Below are positions 26,801-39,609 of a stretch of 64,000 bases of DNA, piece by piece. The stretch spans positions 22,651,886 to 22,715,885 of the forward strand of contig CM053800.1 in assembly GCA_028671895.1 (NCBI GenBank), read 5' to 3'. Numbering within the stretch: position 1 is the first letter of the stretch; each line of letters opens with the position of its first letter. The notes below the pieces were generated by a model. That model was not told the DNA's origin, made no database searches, and saw only the letters and a program-made list of their open reading frames with translations. The position numbers and the translations under genes are program-made. This DNA comes from Oenanthe sinensis. Taxonomy: Eukaryota; Streptophyta; Magnoliopsida; Apiales; Apiaceae.

Positions 26801-29400
26801 CTCATATGAACATGAAAATAATCCGTAACAACTTGCGACCTCATTCTTGACTCGTTTGAACATGGAAACAATTCATAACAACTTCTGACTTCATTCTTGA
26901 CTCATTCGAATTTGGAAACAACTTGTAGATTCATTCTTGACTCATTTGAACATGGAAACAACTTGTAAACTCTTTTAGGATCATTCTTGGCTCATTTGAA
27001 CATGAAAATAATTCATAACAACTTGAGACTACATTTTTGAGTCGTTAAAACATGGAAACACCTTATAAATTCTTATAGGATTATTCTTGGCTCATTTGAA
27101 CATGAAAACAATTCATAACAACTTCTGACTTCATTCTTGACTCATTCGAACTTTAAAACAACATGTAGCTTCATTCTTGACTCGTTTAAACATGGAAACA
27201 ACTTGTAAAATCTTCTAAGATTATTCTTTGCTCATTTAAACATGAAAACAATTCATAACAACATCTGACTTCATTCTTGACTCATTCGAACTTGGAAACA
27301 ACTTGTACCTTCATTCTTGACTCATTTGAACATGTAAACAACCTGTAAACTCTTGTAGGATCATTCTTGGCTCATTTGAACATGAAAATAATTCATAACA
27401 ACTTGAGACTTCATTTTTGAGTCGTTAAAACATGGAAACACCTTATAAATTCTTGTAGAATTATTCTTGGCTCATTTGAACATGAAAACAATTCATGACA
27501 ACTTCTGACTTCATTCTTGACTCATTCGAACTTGAAAACAACTTGTAGCTTCATTCTTGACTCGTTTAAACATGGAAACAACTAGTAAAATCTTTTAAGA
27601 TTATTCTTTCCTCGTTTGAACATGAAAACACTTCATAACAACTTCTGACTTCATTCTTGACTCATTTGAACATGGAAACAACTTGTAAACTCTTGTAGGA
27701 ACATTCTTGGCTCATTTGAACATGAAAATAATTCATAACAACTTGAGACGTCATTTTTGATTCGTTAAAACATGGAAACACCTTATAAACTCTTGAAGGA
27801 TCATTCTTGGCTCATTTGAACATGAAAATAATTCATAAGAACTTGAAACGTCATTTTTGAGTCGTTAAAACATGGAAACACCTTATAAACTCTTGTAGGA
27901 TTATTCTTGGCTCATTTGAACATGAAAACAATTCATAACAACTTCTGACTTCATTCTTGACTCATTCGAACTTGGAGACAACTTGTAGCTTCATTCTTGA
28001 CTCGTTTAAACATGGAAACAATTTTTAAACTCTTTTAGGATTATTCTTCGCTCATTTGAAATTGAAAACAATTCATAACAACTTCGGACTTCATTCGTGA
28101 CTCATTCGAGCTGGGAAACAACATGTATCTTCATTCTTGACTCATTTGAACATGGAAACCACTTGTAAACTCTTGTAGGATCATTCTTGGCTCATTTGAA
28201 CATGAAAATAATCCGTAACAACTTGCGACCTCATTCTTGACTCGTTTGAACATGGAAACAATTCATAACAACTTCTGACTTCATTCTTGACTCATTCGAA
28301 CTTGGAAACAACTTGTAGATTCATTCTTGACTGATTTGAACATGGAAACAACTTGTAAACTCTTTTAGGATCATTCTTGGCTCATTTGAACATGAAAATA
28401 ATTCATAACAACTTGAGACTTCATTTTTGAGTCGTTAAAACATGGAAACACCTTATAAATTCTTGTAGAATTATTCTTGGCTCATTTGAACAAGAAAACA
28501 ATTCATGACAACTTCTGACTTCATTCGAACTTGAAAACAACTTGTAACTTCATTCTTGACTCGTTTAAACATGGAAACAACTAGTAAAATCTTTTAAGAT
28601 TATTCTTTCCTCGTTTGAACATGAAAACACTTCATAACAACTTCTGACTTCATTCTTGACTCATTTGAACATGGAAACAACTTGTAAACTCTTGTAGGAT
28701 TATTCTTGGCTCATTTGAACATGAAAATAATTCATAACAACTTCTGACTTCATTCTTTACTCATTCGAACTTGGAAACAACTTCTAGCTTCATTCTTGAC
28801 TCGTTTAAACATGGAAACAACTTGTAAAATCTTCTAAGATTATTCTTGGCTCATTTGAACATGAAAACAATTCATAACAACTTCTGACTTCATTCTTCAC
28901 TCATTCGAACTTGGAAATAACTTGTAGATTCATTCTTGACTCTTTTGAACATGGAAACAACTTGTAAAATCTTTTAAGATTATTCTTGGCTCGTTTGAAC
29001 ATGAAAACAATTCATAACAACTTCTGACTTCATTTTTGAGTCGTTCAAACATGGAAAAACCTTATAAATAAACTCTTGTAGGATTATTCTTGGCTCATTT
29101 GAACATGAAAACAATTCATAACAACTTCTGACTTCATTCTTGACTCATTCGAACTTGGAAACAATTTGTAGATTCATTCTTGACTCATTTGAACATGGAA
29201 ACAACTTGTAAACTCTTGTAGGATCATTCTTGGCTCATTTGAACATGAAAATAATTCATAACAACTTAAGACTTCATTTTTGAGTCGTTAAAACATGGAA
29301 ACACCTTATAAACTCTTATAGGATTATTCTTGGCTCATTTGAACATGAAAACAATTCATAACAACTTCTGACTTCATTCTTGACTCATTCGAACTTGAAA
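23861..29400 (+). repeat. Patchy satellite zone with 720-bp and 480-bp pairs
   Basis: The zone lacks one dominant long period. A 720-bp pair covers about 23,875-25,090: lines at 23,881 to 24,181 are repeated unchanged at 24,601 to 24,901. A 480-bp pair covers about 25,865-26,825: 26,161 and 26,641 match along whole lines, with small differences such as a one-base loss at 25,920 (CACCTTCTAACTC). The marker CTTCGCTCATTTGAAATTG recurs near 24,207, 24,927, 26,177, 26,657 and 28,047. Single-base variants are more frequent here than in the right half, so the zone looks older or less homogenised. Confidence 0.8.
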
Positions 29401-32400
29401 ACAACTTGTAGCTTCATTCTTGACTCATTTGAACATGGAAACAACTTGTAAACTCTTGTAGGATCATTCTTGGCTCATTTGAACATGAAAATAATTCATA
29501 ACAACTTGAGACGTTATTTTTGATTCGTTAAAACATGGAAACACCTTATAAACTCTTGTAGGATTATTCTTGGCTCATTTGAACATGAAAACAATTCATA
29601 ACAACTTTTGACTTCATTCTTGACTCATTCGAACTTGAAAACAACTTGTAGCTTCATTCTTGACACGTTTAAACATGGAAACAACTTGTAAAATCTTTTA
29701 AGATTATTCTTGGCTCGTATGAACATGAAAACAATTCATAACAACTTATGACTTCATTCTTGACTCATTTGAACATGGAAACAACTTGTAAACTCTTGTA
29801 GGATCATTCTTGGCTCATTTGAACATGAAAATAATTCATAACAACTTGAGACTTCATTTTTGAGTCGTTCAAACATGGAAACACCTTATAAACTCTTGTA
29901 GGATTATTCTTGGCTCATTTGAACATGAAAACAATTCATAACAACTTCTGACTTCATTCTTGACTCATTCGAACGTGAAAACAACTTGTAGCTTCATTCT
30001 TGACTCGTTTAAACATGGAAACAACTTGTAAACCCTTTTAGGATTATTCTTGGCTCATTTGAAAATGAAAACAATTCATAACAACTTCTGACTTCATTCT
30101 TGACTCATTCGAGCTTGGAAACAACTTGTATCTTCATTCTTCACTCATTTGAACATGGAAACAACTTGTAAACTCTTGTAGGATCATTCTTGGCTCATTT
30201 GAACATGAATATAATCCGTAACAACTTGCGACCTCATTCTTGACTTGTTTGAACATGGAAACAACTTGTAAACCCTTGTAGGATCATTCTTGGCTCATTT
30301 GAACGTGAAAGCAATCCGTAACAAATTGAGACTTCATTCTTGACTCCTTCGAACTTGGAAACAACTTGTAGCTTCATTCTTGACTCATTTGAACATGGAA
30401 ACAACCTGTAAACTCTTGTAGGATCATTCTTGGCTCATTTGAACTTGAAAATAATTCATAACAACTTGAGACTTCATTTTTGAGTCGTTAAAACATGGAA
30501 ACACCTTATAAATTCTTGTAGGATTATTCTTGGCTCATTTGAACATGAAAATAATTCATAAAAACTTCTGACTTCATTCTTGACTCATTCGAACTTGGAA
30601 ACAACTTCTAGCTTCATTCTTGACTCGTTTAAACATAGAAACAACTTGTAAAATCTTCTAAGATTATTCTTGGCTCATTTGAACATGAAAACAATTCATA
30701 ACAACTTCTGAATTCATTCTTGACTCATTCGAACTTGGAAACAATTTGTAGATTCATTCTTGACTCATTTGAACATGGAAACAACTTGTAAACTCTTGTA
30801 GGATCATTCTTGGCTTATTTGAACATGAAAATAATTCATAACAACTTGAGACTTCATTTTTGAGTCGTTAAAACAATGAAACACCTTATAAACTCTTATA
30901 GGATTATTCTTGGCTCATTTGAACATGAAAACAATTCATAACAACTTCTGACTTCATTCTTGACTCATTCGAACTTGAAAACAACTTGTAGCTTCATTCT
31001 TGACTCGTTTAAACATGGAAACAACTTGTAAAATCTTTTAAGATTATTCTTGGCTTGTTTGAACATGAAAACAATTCATAACAACTTCTGACTTCATTCT
31101 TGACTCATTTGAACATGGAAACAACTTGTAAACTCTTGTAGGATCATTCTTGGCTCATTTGAACATGAAAATAATTCATAACAACTTGAGACGTCATTTT
31201 TGATTCGTTAAAACATGGAAACAACTTGTAAACTCTTTTAGGATTATTCTTCGCTCATTTGAAAATGAAAACAATTCATAACAACTTCTGACTTCATTCT
31301 TGACTCATTCGAGCTTGGAAACAACTTGTATCTTCATTCTTCACTCATTTGAACATGGAAACAACTTGTAAACTTTTGTAGGATCATTCTTGGCTCATTT
31401 GAACATGAAAATAATCCGTAACAACTTGCGACCTCATTCTTGACTCATTTGAACATGGAAACAACTTGTAAACCCTTATAGAATCATTCTTGGCTCATTT
31501 GAACGTGAAAGCAATCTGTAACAAATTGAGACTTCATTCTTGACATGTTCGAACTTGGAAACAACTTGTAGCTTCATTCTTGAGTCATTTGAACATGGAA
31601 ACAACTTGTAAACTCTTGTAGGATCATTCTTGGCTCATTTGAACATGAAAATAATCCATAACAACTTGAGACGTTATTTTTGATTCGTTAAAACATGGAA
31701 ACACCTTATAAACTCTTGTAGGATTATTCTTGGCTCATTTGAACATGAAAACAATTCATAACAACTTCTGACTTCATTCTTGACTCATTCGAACTTGAAA
31801 ACAACTTGTAGCTTCATTCTTGACACGTTTAAACATGGAAACAACTTGTAAAATCTTTTAAGATTATTCTTGGCTCGTTTGAACATGAAAACAATTCATA
31901 ACAACTTATGACTTCATTCTTGACTCATTTGAACATGGAAACAACTTGTAAACTCTTGTAGGATCATTCTTGGCTCATTTGAACATGAAAATAATTCATA
32001 ACAACTTGAGACTTCATTTTTGAGTCGTTCAAACATGGAAACACCTTATAAACTCTTGTAGGATTATTCTTGGCTCATTTGAACATGAAAACAATTCATA
32101 ACAACTTCTGACTTCATTCTTGACTCATTCGAACTTGAAAACAACTTGTAGCTTCATTCTTGACTCGTTTAAACATGGAAACAACTTGTAAACCCTTTTA
32201 GGATTATTCTTGGCTCATTTGAAAATGAAAACAATTCATAACAACTTCTGACTTCATTCTTGACTCATTCGAGCTTGGAAACAACTTGTATCTTCATTCT
32301 TCACTCATTTGAACATGGAAACAACTTGTAAACTCTTGTAGGATCATTCTTGGCTCATTTGAACATGAAAATAATCCGTAACAACTTGCGACCTCATTCT

Positions 32401-33540
32401 TGACTTGTTTGAACATGGAAACAACTTGTAAACCCTTGTAGGATCATTCTTGGCTCATTTGAACGTGAAAGCATTCCGTAACAAATTGAGACTTCATTCT
32501 TGACTCCTTCGAACTTGGAAACAACTTGTAGCTTCATTCTTGACTCATTTGAACATGGAAACAACCTGTAAACTCTTGTAGGATCATTCTTGGCTCATTT
32601 GAACTTGAAAATAATACATAACAACTTGAGACTTCATTTTTGAGTCGTTAAAACATGGAAACACCTTATAAATTCTTGTAGGATTATTCTTGGCTCATTT
32701 GAACATGAAAATAATTCATAAAAACTTCTGACTTCATTCTTGACTCATTCGAACTTGGAAACAACTTCTAGCTTCATTCTTGACTCGTTTAAACATAGAA
32801 ACAACTTGTAAAATCTTCTAAGATTATTCTTGGCTCATTTGAACATGAAAACAATTCATAACAACTTCTGACTTCATTCTTGACTCATTCGAACTTGGAA
32901 ACAATTTGTAGATTCATTCTTGACTCATTTGAACATGGAAACAACTTGTAAACTCTTGTAGGATCATTCTTGGCTTATTTGAACATGAAAATAATTCATA
33001 ACAACTCGAGACTTCATTTTTGAGTCGTTAAAACATGGAAACACCTTATAAACTCTTATAGGATTATTCTTGGCTCATTTGAACATGAAAACAATTCATA
33101 ACAACTTCTGACTTCATTCTTGACTCATTCGAACTTGAAAACAACTTGTAGCTTCATTCTTGACTCGTTTAAACATGGAAACAACTTGTAAAATCTTTTA
33201 AGATTATTCTTGGCTTGTTTGAACATGAAAACAATTCATAACAACTTCTGACTTCATTCTTGACTCATTTGAACATGGAAACAACTTGTAAACTCTTGTA
33301 GGATCATTCTTGGCTCATTTGAACATGAAAATAATTCATAACAACTTGAGACGTCATTTTTGATTCGTTAAAACATGGAAACAACTTGTAAACTCTTTTA
33401 GGATTATTCTTCGCTCATTTGAAAATGAAAACAATTCATAACAACTTCTGACTTCATTCTTGACTCATTCGAGCTTGGAAACAACTTGTAGCTTCATTCT
33501 TCACTCGTTTGAACATGGAAACAACTTGAAAACTCTTCTA
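29400..33540 (+). repeat. Tandem duplication, 2,160-bp unit, two copies
   Basis: Copy 1 is about 29,400-31,560 and copy 2 about 31,561-33,540. Because 2,160 is a multiple of 60, the two copies can be compared line by line: 29,461 with 31,621, 29,641 with 31,801 and 31,201 with 33,361. Shared rare markers include GACGTTATTTTTGATTCG (29,511 and 31,671), TTGACACGTTT (29,660 and 31,820) and AAACATAGAAAC (30,631 and 32,791). Differences are few, for example GCAATCCG at 30,311 against GCATTCCG at 32,471. The unit equals nine 240-bp composites in length, though its word order is mixed. Confidence 0.85.
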
Positions 33541-36500
33541 GGAATAATCTTGGCTCATTTGAACATGAAAATAATCCGTAACAACTTGCGACCTCATTCT
33601 TGACTCATTTGAACATGGAAACAACTTGTAAACCCTTGTAGAATCATTCTTCGCTCATTTGAACGTGAAAGCAATCCGTAACAAATTGAGACTTCATTCT
33701 TGACTCCTTCGAACTTGGAAACAACTTGTAGCTTCATTCTTGACTCATTTGAACATGGAAACAACCTGTAAACTCTTGTAGGATCATTCTTGGCTCATTT
33801 GAACATGAAAATAATTTATAACAACTTGAGACTTCATTTTTGAGTCGTTAAAACATGGAAACAACTTATAAATTCTTGTAGGATTATTCTTAGCTCATTT
33901 GAACATGAAAATAATTCATAACAACTTCTGACTTCATTCTTGACTCATTCGAACTTGGAAACAACTTCTAGCTTCATTCTTGACTCGTTTAAACATGGAA
34001 ACAACTTGTAAAATCTTCTAAGATTATTCTTGGCTCATTTGAACATTAAACCAATTCATAACAACTTCTGACTTCATTCTTGACTCATTCGAACTTGAAA
34101 ACAACTTGTAGCTTCATTCTTGACTCGTTTAAACATGGAAACAACTTGTAAAATCTTTTAAGATTATTCTTGGCTCGTTTGAACATGAAAACAATTCATA
34201 ACAACTTCTGACTTCATTCTTGACTCATTTGAACATGGAAACAACTTGTAAACTCTTGTAGGATCATTCTTGGCTCATTTGAACATGGAAATAATTCATA
34301 ACAACTTGAGACGTCATTTTTGATTCGTTAAAACATGGAAACACCTTATAAACACTTGTAGGATTATTCTTGGCTCATTTGAACATGAAAACAATTCATA
34401 ACAACTTCCGACTTCATTCTTGACTCATTCGAACTTGGAGACAACTTGTAGCTTCATTCCTGACTCGTTTAAACATTGAAACAACTTGTAAACTCTTTTA
34501 GGATTATTCTTTGCTCATTTGAAAATGAAAACAATTCATAACAACTTCTGACTTCATTCTTGACTCATTCGAGCTTGGAAACAACCTGTATCTTCATTCT
34601 TCACTCATTTGAACATGGAAACAACTTGTAAACTCTTGTAGGATCATTCTTGGCTCATTTGAACATGAAAATAATCCGTAACAACTTGCGACCTAGTTCT
34701 TGACTCTTTTGAACATGGAAACAACTTGTAAACTCTTGTAGGATCATTCTTGGCTCATTTGAATGTGAAAGCAATCCGTAACAAATTGAGACTTCATTCT
34801 TGACATGTTCGAACTTGGAAACAACTTGTAGCTTCATTCTTGAGTCATTTGAATATGGAAACAACTTCTAACTTTTGTAGGATCATTCTTGGCTCATTTG
34901 AACATGAAAATAATTCATAACAACTTGAGATTTCATTATTGAGTCGTTCAAACATGGAAACACCTTATAAATAAACTCTTGTAGGATTATTCTTGGCTCA
35001 TTTGAACATGAAAACAATTCATAACAACTTCTGACTTCATTCTTGACTCATTCGGACTTGGAAACAACTTGTAGCTTCATTCTTGACTCGTTTAAACATG
35101 GAAATAACTTGTAAAATCTTCTAAGATTATTCTTGGCTCATTTGAACATGAAAACAATTCATAACAACTTCTGAGTTCATTCTTGACTCATTCAAACTTG
35201 GAAACAACTTGTAGCTTCATTCTTGACTCATTTGAACATGGAAACAACCTGTAAACTCTTGTAGGATCATTCTTGGCTCATTTGAACATGAAAATAATTC
35301 ATAACAACTTGAGACTTCATTTTTGAGTCGTTAAAACATGGAAACACCTTATAAACTCTTGTAGGATTATTCTTGGCTCATTTGAACATGAAAATAATTC
35401 ATAACAACTTCTGACTTCATTCTTGACTCATTCGAACTTGGAAACAACTTCTAGCTTCATTCTTGACTCGTTTAAACATGGAAACAACTTGTAAAATCTT
35501 CTAAGATTATTCTTGGCTCATTTGAACATGAAAACAATTCATAACAACTTCTGACTTCATTCTTGACTCATTCGAACTTGAAAAGAACTTGTGGCTTCAT
35601 TCTTGACTCGTTTAAACATGGAAACAACTTGTAAAATCTTTTAAGATTATTCTTGGCTCGTTTGAACATGAAAACAATTCATAACAACTTCTGACTTCAT
35701 TCTTGACTCATTCGAACTTGGAAACAATTTGTAGATTCATTCTTGACTCATTTGAACATGGAAACAACTTGTAAACTCTTGTAGGATCATTCTTGGCTTA
35801 TTTGAACATGAAAATAATTCATAACAACTCGAGACTTCATTTTTGAGTCGTTAAAACATGGAAACACCTTATAAACTCTTATAGGATTATTCTTGGCTCA
35901 TTTGAACATGAAAACAATTCATAACAACTTCTGACTTCATTCTTGACTCATTCGAACTTGAAAACAACTTGTAGCTTCATTCTTGACTCGTTTAAACATG
36001 GAAACAACTTGTAAAATCTTTTAAGATTATTCTTGGCTCGTTTGAACATGAAAACAATTCATAACAACTTCTGACTTCATTCTTGACTCATTCGAACTTG
36101 GAAACAATTTGTAGATTCATTCTTGACTCATTTGAACATGGAAACAACCTGTAAACTCTTGTAGGATCATTCTTGGCTCATTTGAACATGAAAATAATTC
36201 ATAACAACTTGAGACTTCATTTTTGAGTCGTTAAAACATGGAAACACCTTATAAACTCTTGTAGGATTATTCTTGGCTCATTTGAACATGAAAATAATTC
36301 ATAACAACTTCTGACTTCATTCTTGACTCATTCGAACTTGGAAACAACTTCTAGCTTCATTCTTGACTCGTTTAAACATGGAAACAACTTGTAAAATCTT
36401 CTAAGATTATTCTTGGCTCATTTGAACATGAAAACAATTCATAACAACTTCTGACTTCATTCTTGACTCATTCGAACTTGGAAACAACTTCTAGCTTCAT

Positions 36501-39500
36501 TCTTGACTCGTTTAAACATGGAAACAACTTGTAAAATCTTCTAAGATTATTCTTGGCTCATTTGAACATGAAAACAATTCATAACAACTTCTGACTTCAT
36601 TCTTGACTCATTCGAACTTGAAAAGAACTTGTGGCTTCATTCTTGACTCGTTTAAACATGGAAACAACTTGTAAAATCTTTTAAGATTATTCTTGGCTCG
36701 TTTGAACATGAAAACAATTCATAACAACTTCTGACTTCATTCTTGACTCATTCGAACTTGGAAACAATTTGTAGATTCATTCTTGACTCATTTGAACATG
36801 GAAACAACTTGTAAACTCTTGTAGGATCATTCTTGGCTTATTTGAACATGAAAATAATTCATAACAACTCGAGACTTCATTTTTGAGTCGTTAAAACATG
36901 GAAACACCTTATAAACTCTTATAGGATTATTCTTGGCTCATTTGAACATGAAAACAATTCATAACAACTTCTGACTTCATTCTTGACTCATTCGAACTTG
37001 AAAACAACTTGTAGCTTCATTCTTGACTCGTTTAAACATGGAAACAACTTGTAAAATCTTTTAAGATTATTCTTGGCTTGTTTAAACATGAAAACAATTC
37101 ATAACAACTTCTGACTTCATTCTTGACTCATTTGAACATGGAAACAACTTGTAAACTCTTGTAGGATCATTCTTGGCTCATTTGAACATGAAAATAATTC
37201 ATAACAACTTGAGACGTCATTTTTGATTCGTTAAAACATGGAAACAACTTGTAAACTCTTTTAGGATTATTCTTCGCTCATTTGAAAATGAAAACAATTC
37301 ATAACAACTTCTGACTTCATTCTTGACTCATTCGAGCTTGGAAACAACTTGTATCTTCATTCTTCACTCATTTGAACATGGAAACAACTTGAAAACTCTT
37401 CTAGGAATAATCTTGGCTCATTTGAACATGAAAATAATCCGTAACAACTTGCGACCTCATTCTTGACTCATTTGAACATGGAAACAACTTGTAAACCCTT
37501 GTAGAATCATTCTTCGCTCATTTGAACGTGAAAGCAATCCGTAACAAATTGAGACTTCATTCTTGACTCCTTCGAACTTGGAAACAACTTGTAGCTTCAT
37601 TCTTGACTCATTTGAACATGGAAACAACCTGTAAACTCTTGTAGGATCATTCTTGGCTCATTTGAACATGAAAATAATTTATAACAACTTGAGACTTCAT
37701 TTTTGAGTCGTTAAAACATGGAAACAACTTATAAATTCTTGTAGGATTATTCTTAGCTCATTTGAACATGAAAATAATTCATAACAACTTCTGACTTCAT
37801 TCTTGACTCATTCGAACTTGGAAACAACTTCTAGCTTCATTCTTGACTCGTTTAAACATGGAAACAACTTGTAAAATCTTCTAAGATTATTCTTGGCTCA
37901 TTTGAACATTAAACCAATTCATAACAACTTCTGACTTCATTCTTGACTCATTCGAACTTGAAAACAACTTGTAGCTTCATTCTTGACTCGTTTAAACATG
38001 GAAACAACTTGTAAAATCTTTTAAGATTATTCTTGGCTCGTTTGAACATGAAAACAATTCATAACAACTTCTGACTTCATTCTTGACTCATTTGAACATG
38101 GAAACAACTTGTAAACTCTTGTAGGATCATTCTTGGCTCATTTGAACATGGAAATAATTCATAACAACTTGAGACGTCATTTTTGATTCGTTAAAACATG
38201 GAAACACCTTATAAACACTTGTAGGATTATTCTTGGCTCATTTGAACATGAAAACAATTCATAACAACTTCCGACTTCATTCTTGACTCATTCGAACTTG
38301 GAGACAACTTGTAGCTTCATTCCTGACTCGTTTAAACATTGAAACAACTTGTAAACTCTTTTAGGATTATTCTTTGCTCATTTGAAAAAGAAAACAATTC
38401 ATAACAACTTCTGACTTCATTCTTGACTCATTCGAGCTTGGAAACAACCTGTATCTTCATTCTTCACTCATTTGAACATGGAAACAACTTGTAAACTCTT
38501 GTAGGATCATTCTTGGCTCATTTGAACATGAAAATAATCCGTAACAACTTGCGACCTAGTTCTTGACTCTTTTGAACATGGAAACAACTTGTAAACTCTT
38601 GTAGGATCATTCTTGGCTCATTTGAATGTGAAAGCAATCCGTAACAAATTGAGACTTCATTCTTGACATGTTCGAACTTGGAAACAACTTGTAGCTTCAT
38701 TCTTGAGTCATTTGAATATGGAAACAACTTCTAACTTTTGTAGGATCATTCTTGGCTCATTTGAACATGAAAATAATTCATAACAACTTGAGATTTCATT
38801 ATTGAGTCGTTCAAACATGGAAACACCTTATAAATAAACTCTTGTAGGATTATTCTTGGCTCATTTGAACATGAAAACAATTCATAACAACTTCTGACTT
38901 CATTCTTGACTCATTCGGACTTGGAAACAACTTGTAGCTTCATTCTTGACTCGTTTAAACATGGAAATAACTTGTAAAATCTTCTAAGATTATTCTTGGC
39001 TCATTTGAACATGAAAACAATTCATAACAACTTCTGAGTTCATTCTTGACTCATTCAAACTTGGAAACAACTTGTAGCTTCATTCTTGACTCATTTGAAC
39101 ATGGAAACAACCTGTAAACTCTTGTAGGATCATTCTTGGCTCATTTGAACATGAAAATAATTCATAACAACTTGAGACTTCATTTTTGAGTCGTTAAAAC
39201 ATGGAAACACCTTATAAACTCTTGTAGGATTATTCTTGGCTCATTTGAACATGAAAATAATTCATAACAACTTCTGACTTCATTCTTGACTCATTCGAAC
39301 TTGGAAACAACTTCTAGCTTCATTCTTGACTCGTTTAAACATGGAAACAACTTGTAAAATCTTCTAAGATTATTCTTGGCTCATTTGAACATGAAAACAA
39401 TTCATAACAACTTCTGACTTCATTCTTGACTCATTCGAACTTGAAAAGAACTTGTGGCTTCATTCTTTACTCGTTTAAACATGGAAACAACTTGTAAAAT

Positions 39501-39575
39501 CTTTTAAGATTATTCTTGGCTCGTTTGAACATGAAAACAATTCATAACAACTTCTGACTTCATTCTTGACTCATT
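32830..39575 (+). repeat. Tandem duplication, 3,863-bp unit, second copy partial
   Basis: Copy 1 is about 32,830-36,692 and copy 2 about 36,693-39,575, where the match ends after about 2.9 kb. Markers 3,863 bases apart include the CTCGAG site (33,005 and 36,868), CTAGGAATAATC (33,538 and 37,401), GAACATTAAACCAATTC (34,041 and 37,904), GCGACCTAGTTC (34,688 and 38,551) and GAAAAGAACTTGTGGC (35,579 and 39,442). Inside copy 1, about 35,220-37,080 holds a further local duplication with offsets of 900 and 1,040 bases; the 140-bp difference is one added A-C-B word at about 36,475-36,620. Confidence 0.83.
34660..34709 (+). repeat. Subunit type A3 (CpG-bearing A variant), exemplar
   Basis: This A variant reads TGAACATGAAAATAATCCGT, then AACAACTTGCGACC, here followed by TAGTTCTTGACTC. 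It differs from A1 and A2 by the CCGTAAC and TTGCGACC stretches, so it carries two CpG sites that the other A forms lack. It first appears near 4,461 and becomes frequent in the middle and right of the window, usually once or a few times per higher-order unit. A related form with GAACGTGAAAGCAATCCGTA follows it in many copies. Confidence 0.85.
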
Positions 39576-39609
39576 TGAACATGGAAACAACTTGTAAACT
39601 CTTGTAGGA

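Noticed and set aside
34655..34864. A 69-codon reverse-strand open frame repeated identically at ten places (34,655; 38,518; 41,141; 43,385; 45,629; 47,873; 49,157; 51,741; 54,325; 56,909)
   Set aside because: It is satellite read backwards. The frame starts with TTG, not ATG, has no domain, and its repetition at 3,863-, 2,623-, 2,244-, 1,284- and 2,584-base steps simply follows the duplications. Identity between copies is DNA homogenisation, not protein conservation. It is useful only as a phase marker.
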